Part shown: positions 1 through 12,600 of the stretch, in pieces
How positions within the stretch are numbered: position 1 is the stretch's first letter
How the letters are laid out: every line of letters begins with the position of its first letter
Assembly (NCBI GenBank): GCA_003991915.1
Contig: RQTK01000218.1
Location: 70,654 to 134,653, forward strand
DNA: 64,000 nt
Source of the DNA: Elysia chlorotica
Taxonomy: Eukaryota; Mollusca; Gastropoda; Plakobranchidae
Direction: 5' to 3'
Program-made: the position numbers and the translations under genes
The notes under the pieces: model-generated
Databases searched by the model: none
The model's input: only the letters and a program-made list of their open reading frames with translations
Told to the model about the DNA's origin: nothing

Positions 1-1
1 A

Positions 2-1954
2 GACATTCGCCTTCGTCCTCGACAAACTCTGTGTTCCAAGTGCAAGTCTTCTATCCACGAAAGCCTTAAGGGCAACAGCTCCTCAGAAGACCAAAAGTGC
101 CACTCATCAGATTCTAAATCATCAAGGACTTTGCTCACCGAGAAAAAATCATATAAAGTAAAGTCTAGTGCTACTTCTCACACAAACTCAGTCTCCCATG
201 ATACTCAAAGGAAACGGAGGGGCTCAAACCAGACACCCATGGTTCTTTTAGAAGACATAAAGCACAAATACATGAAGACTTCTGAGAAGAAAGGTTCAAA
301 AGTATCAAGTAGTGGTGCCAAAAACACAAAGAGTGAGCTCGGTGCAGGTAAGAACTTAGGTAGAAATAACTGTAAGGATTTATACAAACCAGATCAAAAG
401 CCTATGAACTCAAGGACAAGAAGTATACGGTCTTCCAGTGTGGGCAATACGATTTCATGTTCTGTTCAAAACTCAAATGTGCATGACTGGCTTGAAGAAA
501 TAGATCAGGCTTCTGACTTAAAGTTATCAGTAGTTCAAGTAAATAAGCATCTAAAAAAGGACAAAAACTTTGCGAATGAAAAGAACTCAAAGCCATCTCC
601 TGCAATAAAAATATCCATAGGGGATGGAGCAGTTCTGAAAATACCGCCTCGTTTACCTGCGGAGGAGGCAAAGTTCAGTGAGCAACAAAACTGGCCACAG
701 GTGGCTGATTTGACCAACTGCTCTAATATTTTGAACCCAGTTCAGCACAAAAAGTCCAAAAAGGCTGCGAAAAAGTCAAAAGACAAAGACAAATGTAGAT
801 CAGCTTCATGCTGTGAAAAATCTGAATGTCCTGATGCAGAGGCAATTGATTCAGCTTCTTTTAAAACTTCAAAGAAACACAAAAAGAAGCACCGTCACAA
901 ACATGATGAGCCTCTTGCTGTTGAAAGCCTACCTGGTGAAAACACATGGCATGATATAAAGATGGAAGGACAATCAAACGAATGTCAGAGAATTGAGCAT
1001 TTCAGTCAAGAGTCCAACACTTTACTTTCATCAACTTGGAATGACACCATGTTTGACAATAAACCTATGATTGAGCAGCCAAGACCACGGTTATTGTACA
1101 CTTGGAAACAAAACCAAGGATTATCCAGAGTTGCATCTTCCCCAAAACAGTCATCAACGAGTATGTCTCCTTCGTCCTATTTGTTTAAGAGCTCCCCTGT
1201 TCTACCTTTGAGAGTGAGCAACTCGCCGCACCGCAGGAAAAACGCTTCTCCTGCTCGAGTCATCAGTGCCTCGCCAAACTGGCATGTCACAAGTCCTCAA
1301 AACGTGATTTTAAAAGACTATCCCCTGCGCAGTAAAAGTATAAGTGGTCACTCCTCGTCTGGGCTGAGCTCTGAAAACCTGGCAGCCTCTGAGCACTGTG
1401 TGGGTCAGGTATCGGAGGACAGTCAGTCTCACTCGAGTGGAGTCGACTCCAACATTAGTGATTTCTGTGATGGCGAGTTTGGGGAGGAGATCAACAGTGA
1501 AGATGAATTCTTTTTTCGTGAGCAATCACCTGGCTTAGAAAGAGATGGAAATGGCGAGGACGATGATAATCTTAAACCGCTCATGATGAAAATACAAACT
1601 CAGAATGTAAATGAGTGTGTATTGGAAGAAGGCCGCGAGGTTCGAGTTGGAGACGTTGTCTGGGGGAAGATTCCAGGATTTCCATGGTGGCCTGGTCGAG
1701 TGTCGAGCATCACCGTCACTCAGCGCGACAACGACGTGGTGATAACGCAGCTGGCCAAAGTTTGTTGGTTTGGGTCAAACACCATGTCGCATGTGCACTG
1801 TGCAGATTTGTACCCATTCTTGGAAGAGTTTAAAGCTCGTTACAACAAAAAGAAGAAGGGGCAATATAGGGTGGCTATAAAACAAGCAACTATTGCTGCT
1901 CAAATGTTGACAGATGCACGCGAGGGTGATTTTTCATTTGAAGGTTATGAGTGA
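2..1954 (+). CDS. PWWP2A/B-like chromatin reader, 3' terminal exon (5' partial)
   Basis: An open frame runs without interruption from base 2 to the TGA at 1952-1954 (650 codons visible). It continues upstream of any ATG, so the N-terminus lies outside the window. Near the start is a conserved-looking LRPRQTLCSKCKS stretch. The middle is low-complexity Ser/Lys-rich, with basic clusters resembling nuclear localisation signals (KKSKKAAKKSKDKDK, KKHKKKHRHKH). Acidic/Ser segments follow, and a C-terminal PWWP domain lies at about residues 545-635. Its signature VGDVVWGKIPGFPWWPGRV has the P-W-W-P core at 1682-1693. PWWP2A/B proteins have this layout of a disordered body and a single C-terminal PWWP. 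In vertebrates PWWP2A binds H2A.Z nucleosomes, methylated H3K36 and NuRD subunits; that role here is inferred. The large single 3' exon also fits the family. HDGF or other PWWP proteins are less likely because their PWWP is N-terminal. Confidence 0.9.
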   Translation, partial: DIRLRPRQTLCSKCKSSIHESLKGNSSSEDQKCHSSDSKSSRTLLTEKKSYKVKSSATSHTNSVSHDTQRKRRGSNQTPMVLLEDIKHKYMKTSEKKGSKVSSSGAKNTKSELGAGKNLGRNNCKDLYKPDQKPMNSRTRSIRSSSVGNTISCSVQNSNVHDWLEEIDQASDLKLSVVQVNKHLKKDKNFANEKNSKPSPAIKISIGDGAVLKIPPRLPAEEAKFSEQQNWPQVADLTNCSNILNPVQHKKSKKAAKKSKDKDKCRSASCCEKSECPDAEAIDSASFKTSKKHKKKHRHKHDEPLAVESLPGENTWHDIKMEGQSNECQRIEHFSQESNTLLSSTWNDTMFDNKPMIEQPRPRLLYTWKQNQGLSRVASSPKQSSTSMSPSSYLFKSSPVLPLRVSNSPHRRKNASPARVISASPNWHVTSPQNVILKDYPLRSKSISGHSSSGLSSENLAASEHCVGQVSEDSQSHSSGVDSNISDFCDGEFGEEINSEDEFFFREQSPGLERDGNGEDDDNLKPLMMKIQTQNVNECVLEEGREVRVGDVVWGKIPGFPWWPGRVSSITVTQRDNDVVITQLAKVCWFGSNTMSHVHCADLYPFLEEFKARYNKKKKGQYRVAIKQATIAAQMLTDAREGDFSFEGYE

Positions 1955-2040
1955 ATGCGTTATACTACACTTTTAATATGGTGATTAGAAATGGAGATGG
2001 ATATATATATTGCAAAGGAGTTGAATGTATTTTAATTAGA

Positions 2041-2046
2041 AATAAA
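2041..2046 (+). terminator. Candidate polyadenylation signal of the PWWP2-like gene
   Basis: AATAAA lies 87 nt after the stop codon. Another AATAAA at 2836-2841 would give a 3' UTR of about 0.9 kb. Sequence alone cannot say which is used. Confidence 0.4.
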
Positions 2047-2384
2047 ATACATATATCATGTATATTCTTTTCTTTATTTATGAGTATACGATTGAGAAGA
2101 GAAAGTTGTCCATCATGATTCATCAAGATGAACTTATTATTAAAAAAAATATGCTAATTTTTTTTCTGTTTTCCTATTTTGTTGAAAAAGACAACTAATT
2201 AATGCAAATCTTCGAGAAAGTGAGCTTGTGAAATTTCCAAATTTGAATCACCTTGTGGAAATTTTTTATGATATTGTGTAGAAACCATAGGTTGAATTTG
2301 AAATTATTAAATATTTATACAATTTTTTTTATTTCGAAAATTAAAGAATTTTATATGTAGAAGAAATGTTTTATCATATAGTGA

Positions 2385-2420
2385 TACAGTGGAAACCTCA
2401 TAACTCGAATTGCTTGCCAT
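2385..2420 (+). mobile_element. pogo/Tigger-like terminal repeat remnant
   Basis: TA followed by CAGTGGAAACCTCATAACTC resembles the CAGT-initiated termini of pogo/Tigger elements, which insert at TA. No matching opposite end or transposase was found, so this is at most a solo terminus. Confidence 0.3.
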
Positions 2421-3978
2421 TGGATCAAAACTTAGAATTAAGAGAAATCAAATTAGTACGCTGGACATACCTGAGCCACAAAAGAGTTGGAAAATAGACA
2501 GCTACATACTTATATTATAATCTTTTTTGAAAAACTACATTTATGGAAGTTGATTATTATTGTTTTCTTTCTATTGCAAACCTTGATTACATTCTCCTAA
2601 ATCAGTTTTTTTTCTAAAAGCATGCCTTGTACAGCAACAAACATTGAATGCTGCTTGACAGCTTTGTTACTTTTGTGTATAAATGCCTATATGTTCTGCC
2701 AGCTTCATATTTTTCAATTAAGCCGCAGCCTATTCGGTTCCATGGTGGTCAAAGGGAACTATTACAACTTAAGTAAATGGCTTTTCTGGTTTTCATTTAG
2801 CAAAATGTGTAATGTTCCTTTAGAGTATCGCTTACAATAAAGAGAATGTAAACAATATAGATGGTTGCGACTTGACTTGAACATATTATGTTGCAATATG
2901 ACTGGAGTGTAGATCTAGTTCATCACACCTGTGAGTGTAAGTGTAAAGTGATGTGATGCAAATGAGTAATGAAAATGAAACCAGAAAGACTTCATGAAAA
3001 ATGTAAATTATCCACTGTTTTACTCTGTCCTGGTAACAAGTACAAACAAATAGAAGGTTTCGATCTACGCTATTATGACATCTAAGAACATGTATGGTAA
3101 ATCAGGCTTCCAAACTTACTTGTATTTGTACTCAAGTACCTCTGTTATAGTAGACTACTTATGCTGCGAGTTGTATAACTACTGAGCTAAAGGGAACATC
3201 TTCTGGGGAAAAATGTTGATGATATGTGTATTACTTTCCAACTTAAATTGCGATCAATACCTACTCTTATCATTTGTGAATCTAAACTCATCCAACCAAG
3301 TCAGCTATTCAACCCATCAAAATGTAATCCTCATGTGATGTTCATGTCCTAAATATCATGAAAATGTATGCAGTCAGTGCAGAAGTTGCTGGCTCTGTGC
3401 CATGTTATAAATATTAATGTGAAGAACTGCACATTGTATATACACATTGCATAATCAGTACAGCTTACTGCAATATTTGAACATGTGCTTTATTATTACC
3501 ATCATCATTTTTTTCCATTTTTGATTGAAATTTTGTATTTGCATTTTATTATTTTCCTACTAAAAATTAAACCTATGTAAATTGTGATAGTGGCCAAAAC
3601 AGTTATTAAGAATTTTGCGCACATTTTTTTTGCCTGAATTACATTGTACTTTCCAGTCTTTTGTACTATTACTAATGTGAAAATGCATGTCATGCTTTTC
3701 TATTAAAAATGAGTCATATCTGTTGCAGTTTTGAGAAAAAGGAATATTAATTTCAATCTTTTTACTTTTTTTTCCTGAATAGGAGGAGAAAATGTGCAAT
3801 TTTCCACTGCTTTTATCTTTACTTCACTTTTCATGATCCTTTGCATTAATTGTCTTGGTGCATGTAAAATCAATCCAAATGTTCCACCACATCAGCATTT
3901 TAAAGTATTTATTTTGAAAATGTAACAATATAAAATTAATGTTTACCTGTTAACATACTAACTTCTGATAAAAATTTA

Positions 3979-4060
3979 TACAGTAAAACTTGGTAATAAC
4001 GAGATTACTTGTTTTTCTTTATAACTCTTGTCATAGCAAGGGTTCTCGTTATTCCCATAA
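3979..4060 (+). mobile_element. pogo/Tigger-like terminus with internal inverted repeat
   Basis: TA then CAGTAAAACTTGGTAATAAC begins at 3981. The word GGTAATAACGAGA is mirrored by TCTCGTTATTCCC about 45 bases downstream (about 4044-4056), giving a small hairpin. No coding remnant is present. Confidence 0.3.
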
Positions 4061-5270
4061 TAAGGTTTAAAGAGGGTTTTATTGAAAGGGTAAAAGCGTC
4101 CCCTCATCATTTTAACATGGTCTTTTAAATTCCCCCATGCACCCTTTCTAAATTACAAGGTCAGCGTTCGCCGTAAGGCGGTCGACTCTATCTAGATCTA
4201 GTTTTTACACACCATGTGTCTTCTTGTTGTTTCTGTACCTTAATTAAATCAATGAGTTTTGTGAGAGTGAGGCCAGGGAATGAAACGTATCAATATTGTT
4301 TTATTGTGTAGACCCAGATCTTGACACACAGTAAAAACAGTGCGAGGCAAGGGCTTGGCTGTTCCACCGTCTAGCCTTGCATTATGTAGCTTTGTTTATA
4401 TTGATTGTAGAACAAGGGTTGTGCATCTGGGGTAGAATGTGATTTTTACCATGTCATCGACGGCACGGAAAGGTGCGAGGAAAGTGACATGGCTGGGGCA
4501 CTGATGAATTGTTTGAAGTGCCAGAATGAGATGTTTACTATTCAACATCTTTTTATGACAGAAATAGTTTTGGAGCTGATCTATTCTTGAACGTCTCGTT
4601 ATTAGCAGCGTTAACTGATTTAGTTTCTTGTTATTTCCCATATAAACTTTTAGGCGTAAATAGCTGGAAAAGCTGGGATTTTCAAACTTTTCGTTATTTG
4701 TGACGTTAAAATTGGGGAGTACCGTATTTTCTTTTTTTATTATGGTGAATTACGCTCACATTAATTGTGATTTTGACAATTTGCACTGTACTTCACTGTA
4801 CAATTAGAAAAAAGTAGAGAACAAACCATAGTCAATATTGAAATCTATCATAGATGAATCCTTTTGTGAAATGACAATCCTCTTTAAATTTAATGACACA
4901 CAAAGGTCTAGAACAAAGACAAAATATCAAGAAAAACTTTCATTCTTAATGTTATAGGGATTGAATATATTTAAAAAAAAGTATGTTCAAGCAGTCACAG
5001 CACAATGTAATCTGTTCAACACAGTATTTTAGTGGCTCATCAAATTGAATTTACAGGTGGGATCTAGGGCACTTTGTACATTTTTCCCCATAATATTTTA
5101 TTCAGTCAGTCCTCTCTTTCATTTGTTTATTTTATAGTACCCATATTAGGACTTCATCATTTCAAATATACCCTGGCTGACTGAGAGTAATTTCCCTTTT
5201 AGTCAAAGTGTGTTGTTCAATATAAAAGAACCCCAAGTCAATAATATTCATTAAAAAAAAAAGCCCATAA

Positions 5271-5293
5271 CCCCCCCCCCCCCCCCCCCCCCC
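5271..5293 (+). repeat. poly(C) run, 23 nt
   Basis: Uninterrupted cytosine run; the opposite strand is G23 and could form a G-quadruplex. Length is likely polymorphic. Confidence 0.9.
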
Positions 5294-6060
5294 TTAATAG
5301 ATTATAATAGTGTCTATCACCACATACATAAACTTTATTTTTAAACTTAAAAAAAAAATTCTTTTCAGTGATTATATCACCCATGGTTTTAATGTTGTTT
5401 TGTCCATCACAATCATCTTACCCTTTTTAGTGATATGCTTCCATTTTCATTTCATCAATACTTAAAACCATGTAACTTTTTTGTTGTTGTAAAAAGTTTA
5501 AAAGGCTACAAAATTATAGTGTGTATATTATTATTTATCATAGTGATTAATGTATAACAACATTGTGAACTTCATATGAAAGTTTCATTTCAGAATTTGG
5601 TTTGGCTGTGTATATTTTAATGTTTACCTGAAAATCAAACTTTCACCTCTCAGCCCTGTGATTTTATCATAGATATTGACTATTTTACCATACAAAAGAA
5701 AGGAAACTTTAAAATAAATATTTTTAGAGTCAAGGGCTCTCTATAGGTAAAAAAAACAAAACATGAAACATTGAATTATATATTTATTTTTTATAAAAGA
5801 TTATAAATAAGATCTGTGAAGTATTTACATGTGTGTCATATTTTTAACTGTTCATTGGTTGAAAAATCGACCAAGACCAATATAATTTGAGATGTAAATA
5901 TAACCTCTATGTAAGAAACAATTTTAATCCAGGTAAATTAGTAATAATTCCTTTTTCAATTTTTTTTTTACATTGGTTCTGGTAAGGTAAATGACATCTC
6001 ATAAGTCATATCTCTGTAAAGAACCCACAGCTTTGGTTATGACTATAGTATATAACTGCT

Positions 6061-6369
6061 TAGGCTGGAAACAGTGTGGACCCACATTTCGTACAGCTTC
6101 ACACTGCTTACTCATTTGTCCTCATTTGTTTTTCACCGGATGTACAAAAAACGCTATAAGTCCCAATACAAGGAACAGAGTGAAGCCTCAAAATTGAAAA
6201 TTGTGAAATTCTTTTTACTGCCACCTTGAACATAAATGAACGGACGAGTTGAGGCTCCACTCTGCTAGCACTTTCACATTTCAGCCGCCAACAGTCCAAC
6301 CACAAAAAATGTGGAAGCACTGTGAAGTTGTGCGAAATGTGAATGTAGGCCCACTCTGTTTCCAGCCTA
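6061..6369. mobile_element. MITE with long terminal inverted repeats, TA-flanked
   Basis: The left end GGCTGGAAACAGTGTGGACC (from 6063) is mirrored by the right end, which closes with CACTCTGTTTCCAGCC at 6367. The similarity extends inward about 50 bases with small gaps (CACATTTCG, CTTCACACTGCTT against their complements). TA flanks both ends (6061-6062 and 6368-6369). The body is 305 bp with no open frame of note. This is the structure of a non-autonomous DNA transposon. The superfamily is not certain; TA flanks favour Tc1/mariner-like. Confidence 0.7.
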
Positions 6370-9300
6370 ATTCTTACATGAATAGAAGAAATACCAGAAA
6401 GTGAGATCCGTATGACTTTTGAACTGTGAGGTAATTGTGTTCGCAGCATTAAAACAAAATTGTTTTATGAAAAATGGTAACCAGTTATAACATAGAGAGA
6501 TATACTTCATACATGTATGCAGGTACATCTTGAAAAACAAGGCCACTAGCCATCATTTTTACTTTTAGATGGTACAGGGCTGTTGTGGCTATTATTTTAA
6601 GTTATATAAAAGGGCTCCTAGGTTAGCTCATAGTTTGAATCAGGATACATTCAACATTTGGTTTTAAAAGTAACAATTTTATAACAGTGATCTTTTCAAA
6701 AAGGCGTTTTCCGTTATTGCATTTAATGCCCAACATTTAAATACTGGTCCATGAATTAATAAATTCATTCTGTCCATGAAATATCAATTGTTAAAGCTAT
6801 GTTTGAACTCTATTCAGAAATTCAATGTCAAAATATCTATCTTGATAGTCATCTTAACGAAATTGTCTAAAAATAACATTGCTTTCATTGCAATGTCATA
6901 ACCATTTCAACAGCCAATCTCTCTTTGAATCGTTTTGATGATCACCCCAAGAACATTGTGTTCATTATCAGTGGTCCTATCACAATAAAAAATTATAATC
7001 AATAAAACTTACAATATTTTCTTAAGTTTGAAAATAAACTTAAAACTAAGATTGCAGATGATTTTTAAAATGAATTTTCATTTTCCTTGGGAAAAAAGAG
7101 AGATCTATAGAAGTAAGAGAACAGTAATGTTCTCTTAATGTTTTACCTCCTAGGAATGTACTCGAAACGGTTTGATTAAAAAAAAATTTCGTATTTGAAA
7201 ATAAAATAGTGATTGAAAAAGGGCAATTCACAAAGTTATAAAAGAAAATTTTGCATGGATTGATTACTTTTCACATGCACTCTGTCATGATAAAATATTT
7301 TGTAGGTATAATGCAGAAATAAAAAATAACAAGCACATGATATAAGCAGGGATCTAATATAAAATGCATATATTGTCCATTTTGTTTTTCTGTGAATTTC
7401 TGTTGGTGCTTACACTGATTCTCTACTGTCCCGTGGCAAAAACAATTTGAAACTACAGCCTGGTAGTCCATAACAAAATAAGTGTGTCTGAAGTTTAAAC
7501 TAGTGCAGGTGATAAAGAAAGTTTATAACCTTTATTAACAAAAGAACATAATTTTAGACTTCAGTTTCTCAAATTTTAAAAGCTATATCAATAAGAAACT
7601 TTGGGTTTGCCTGATGATAACACAGGGATTGTAGCACTGATACATGTACAGGGGAATCAACTCAAGGTAAACCCTGTTCCAGATACTCGATGGCCTGATA
7701 TAAACTACATGTATTTGATTTCCAAGGCACTGATTCCCTTTTTTCTTTAACTAAGAGTTTATATTTAATGTAAACTTGGGATAAAATACACTTTTGTTTT
7801 TGGAAATCCTTATCTTAACAACAACAGGATCCCACTGAAGTTAGGGATTGAAATGAATTTTTTTATTTAAAAAAAATAATTGTTTTGCTTTGCTAGTTCT
7901 ATTGCCTCGTAACTGTAATTATTACTTAATATTTGTGTTAATCAAAGTTTTATTTATAGTTTTCATATTTTCATAAAGCTGATTTATGTATAATTGATAT
8001 TCTTCACAAGTGAACAAATCTGTATTAATTTGAGTTGAGTGAAAATGTATTACTCACAATGGATAACTAAATTTTAACCCTTCTTTGGTGGAGCTTTTTT
8101 CTCTCTTTTAAAATTCTCTACCAGCCTTTACATGTTTTATACTCATTGAAAGTGAGTCAGCTGTAAGATTTGTTCGGACTAGAGGTCTAATGTATTATAT
8201 TGATAGGGAGAACAACTTATATGACAAAGGCACCGACTGTCATACTTCAAGTTTATTATTTATTATTCAACAGCGATTGTGCTTGATATCAGAAAGAATC
8301 GGATATTAATGCACATTTATACACTAACCTTCTAACTGTATTTCCGGGATAGTAAAACTTGGAAAACTCAATACAAAATTTTTTTTCCTGGAGTACAAAT
8401 GACAATCACAATACAAACTAAATTTGTCCTTTATAGTTTACAAAAATCGGAGAAGAGGTTAAATTGCCTTGCTGGATAGGAATTTTATCAAAAAGTAGAA
8501 AATGAGTAGTACATGTACAAATGTATTTGGATATTTTTTATAGTTCAATTTTTAGACAATATTGTAACATGTATTCCAAACTGTACAAAGGTCTAAAGTA
8601 TGGTTTTAAGATTCACATGATCATCTTATAAATCCAATAGCTTTTACCCATTCTGTTACTGCATACCCATATCAAACACTATGAAATGTAATCTGCATTA
8701 GAATTGGCTATTGGCTGATGACCTCAAATAGCTTAATGATACATGGTGTACATAAACTCTCGCACAATAACTTTCCTTGAGAGACCTGTTTGTACATATG
8801 CATTGATGTGAAGATGATATATTTTATAAACATTGAGTGCTTTGTCTCGGTGGCTGAGTGAACTAAAACTGTCAGCAGAAATTCATTGAATATGAGGATT
8901 TTACTAATAGACTTTTTTTCCTCCTTGAAGCTAGTTTAACTGTTTTACTATCTACTGATGCTATTGTAAACTTTCTGACAAGGAAGAGAAAACGTGGATA
9001 AGGAAAAGTGCCAATACAACATAAACATTGTATTTATATATTTAAGTTTTTGTAAAAAATGTATATTTCCTGTTAAACACACTGTATAGTTGTCTGTCAG
9101 TTTCTAAAAAAAAAAAAAATTAAAATGATGCAATATTATATATCTTGTTTTTACTTTTTGTCATTTATGTTATTTTTAGGTCCCTTTAACCCCATGTGAA
9201 CTGCCAGAATTAAAATTTCAATTCTCATACTCCCAAAAAATGATGAAAGTAAATAAATTAAATTAAAAAAAACTAATTGGAGGGGAAAAACCACGCCCTA

Positions 9301-9409
9301 AAACAATGTGCAAACAAAAAATTAGAACAAATTCCTTATTGTTCCATCTTTTTTCTAGTATTATTAGAATAAAATCCATGCAAATTATCTTAACCAGGAA
9401 ACATTCTTG

Positions 9410-10405
9410 TCCTGGCAGCTTTCCACTCCAGAAGGACAAAAACCCTCCAGAATTATCCAGAGAAAAGTTTGAACAAATTATACTTATAGAAAATCATCCA
9501 GAACATCATCTACTTTTTTTTTACTGATGAGTCTAAAGATGAGACCTGCGTCGGAGCTGCCTGCCAGTGCCACTGATCCTCAGCAGATAAATGCTGCGGG
9601 GTGAGCACTTAGGCTTGAATATACACTGCGGAGGCAGTTGCCTTGTGCATGGAACTCGACACAGTCTCTACCTCAAATAGACACATTTTAAATTCTCTTT
9701 GACTCGCTTTCTATGGAGAAGGCGGTCGAAGAAGCAAACTTAAAAAATAAAAAAATTCTTCACATACTTCAACAAAATGGTAAGAAAATTACCTCTGCTG
9801 GATCCCCAGCCATATTGGAATTGAAGGAAATGAAATGACTGATTAGCTCGAACTGGAACCTTGCATTAGTTGCAAAGCTTAGCATACAAATAACCTGACA
9901 AACAACAAACTGCACTGTGTCAACCACATTTAGGTCACTGGACGGGGGTGCCTCAGGCCAGAAGACGAGACCAGGTGGTTCTCGACCGAGTCCGACTGAA
10001 ACATTCTCTTCTTCTTAGTGGTGAGGAGCCTCCACAGTGTCATACCTGCAGTTGTCAATTATCCATAAGTCTTATTCTGGTTAACTGTCCACTTTTCCAA
10101 ACCATTAGAGTGCATTTTTACTTATGGCAATTCTCAGCGCTTACTGAGATATCTGAAAGTCATTGGTGTGTATAATAAAATTTAACTGTGATAATCCTTC
10201 ATGTGGATCTTTTAAACCACGGTATATACCCTTTACTTTTAACCAATCATTTCATGCACAGTTTTTATGCTTCTACCACTCGGAGAGATAAAGGAGTCAT
10301 AGCTGCTACTAGTACTAGTATAATGTATTAACTGGCTTAGGACATCATGAGCACAATATAGCCGTTACGGTGCTGATGTGCCGTAAATTCACTCACTCGG
10401 TAAAA
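9410..10405 (+). pseudogene. Decayed non-LTR retrotransposon, C-terminal end and 3' UTR
   Basis: Broken frames read like the end of a Jockey/I-type LINE ORF2. A segment PPELSREKFEQIILIENHPE runs into FTDESKDETCVGAA (about 9440-9565), resembling the FTDGSK start of an RNase H domain. Further on, VRLKHSLLLSGEEPPQCHTC (about 9985-10045) resembles the Cys/His segment that follows RNase H in these elements. Several stops and frameshifts (for example at 9527 and 9836) show it is dead. A 3' UTR follows, ending in TGCTGATGTGCCGTAAATTC and ACTCACTC-type repeats near 10400. No reverse-transcriptase portion is visible upstream, so the copy is 5' truncated. Confidence 0.65.
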
Positions 10406-10602
10406 AAAACACCTAGGCTGTGAAAAATCTGCGTATTGCTTTTAAATGGTGCCAATAATAAGAAACCAATATTATGTGTTATTCAATTTGTGTTTTATGC
10501 TTCTATCTGTGTTGCTTGTTTTTCAATATAATTTATTTATTGTGAATTTTTTTTATTTCTGAACAGTATTGTTTTCCTCGAAGCACATTCATTCGTGGGT
10601 GA

Positions 10603-10902
10603 AAAACACCCTTCTCTTCCTCCTGTGCCTCCTCCTCAAATCATTGCTGCTCCTGTTACTCCTCTAACTCCTCATCCTCTGCCTGCTGCTCCTAATCCTT
10701 TGGTTCATCCTCCTCCAACTCTCCGCTCCTGCTACTGCTCTTCCTATTGCTCTTCTCCCTGCTCATGGTTATAGCTCCTCAGCCTGGCGCTTTTCCTCTC
10801 CCTACTGCTTCTCCACCTCCTGCTTATCTTCCTCTTCCTGCTCCTCTTGCTGCACTTCCTCTCATTCTCTTTGCTCCTGCATTTCCTCCTCTTCTTGCAC
10901 AT
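10603..10902 (+). repeat. Degenerate pyrimidine-rich CTCCTG/GCTCCT repeat
   Basis: About 300 bases composed mostly of variants of CTCCT, GCTCCT and TTCCTC. One frame encodes a Pro/Ala/Leu-rich string (10747-10935), but the pattern is explained by the short repeat and no conserved domain is seen. Confidence 0.6.
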
Positions 10903-12537
10903 CAATATTACGCTACTTCATTTTATTCCGCTTAATTAATTTCAACATATATGTAAATTATTCATTAGGCAAAGAAAGTAATACATGTATGCATATATAT
11001 ATTAAAATCATTTCCCTGAGAATAGGAATAACCTATCTCCCGCTTATATAGGATATAGATACACTTTAAAAAAACATTTTTTTCCCTGTAACATTACATT
11101 AAGATGAGTTTAACAAAATGTGAATAATTAAGCACACGAGAATTTCATAGCCAAACTTATTAATTCATTTCACCTTCTATTCCCACTCAAAGTAAGTTAA
11201 GATAATCCTTCAACGGCACATTTAAAAATGACATGCCCAAGAACACACTAACAGATAAATACTTATACAATAAGTATTAAAATTAGGAAAGAAATACAAA
11301 CTTATCACTGCTAGGACGCTATAAAGATGCATCATTTACCCATCAAAACTATTTTAGTTGTCACAGGAACTTATGAAGCATAGTGGACTAAGCTCTCCCT
11401 TTTTGGAAGAGGCACATTCATGTATGAATAAAGAGCTAAGCATGATAAAAAGCATCCAAAATGAAAAAAAAAACACTTGAGGGTGATCACAAATCAGCAT
11501 GCATTCTTCCCAAATAAAACAGATGTAGTTCAGTAGATATTAAATCAATGCACGTTTGAGAGTATCATTGTAGTGATCCATTGATGAAACAAATAACTAT
11601 AGTAATGAACTGGACATATTTCTTTTAGAAAGAAGCATTTTTTTTTAAACAAACACAATTATTAAGTTACTTGTTGTGAGAATGATATCAGACTTTTCTT
11701 GCAACTGGAATATTGGACAATATTTCTCCCGAATTTGTATGAAAATTAGCTTTAACCACACATTGCCCATGCATACTTAGTATTAATGAATTTCTGAGGT
11801 AGTCTTGTAGATTGTCCATATTTCAGTAATATAACAACATCAGTAAAGTAGAATTATGGGTAAAAAGCTTAAAAGTGGTTAAATTCTTTAACTTCAGAAC
11901 ACCTTATTATATTATAACGGAGCTAAGCAGAAATTGACCATAAAGGCATTTAAGCGGAGGGACAGAAAATGTGTGATGCATTAGTTAAGTTTCATAGATT
12001 TACATGGGCATAATCTCTAGCTTATGCCAACACTTTCCATTTTTCTCAATTTAGAATATTGAACCAAAAATTGAGAAGAAAACTGTTAGCCATACAACAT
12101 TTAAATGAACCAATAGGAATAAAGTATAAAAATGCGAATTTTCTTACAGAAACAAATCTGGCATACGCAGTTGATTTTTTTAAGCAGGCTTATTTTAACG
12201 CGCACACTGCACCGTTTTAGTAGAATGCTTGGTAAAATCAGATGATAAAATCAAGAAGCATGATGTGCTATAAATACAAGTAGGAACATGAGAGTCAATT
12301 TCATTATGACTTATAAAAATGTCCAAGCAAAAGATTAGAAATAGCAATCAAATGCAAAAACAAGAAAACAAACCAAATGTTAATTATGATGCCACATAAG
12401 CGTTTTTCACAGTTGGGTATCTCTTTGTAAAATCACTTTTATTTCAAATGGTATGGATTTTGTAGGAATATAATTTTGAGTGTCAGCACACTCCAAATTC
12501 ATCTGCAATCCTTCAGCTTTGCCCATGGGTTCTTAAC

Positions 12538-12594
<57 letters not shown>

Positions 12595-12600
12595 CAATAA
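12538..12600 (+). repeat. (TAA)n microsatellite
   Basis: Near-perfect TAA trinucleotide array ending in AACAACAATAA. Confidence 0.95.

Noticed and set aside
10747..10935. Pro/Ala-rich 62-codon frame
   Set aside because: Arises from the degenerate CTCCTG array.
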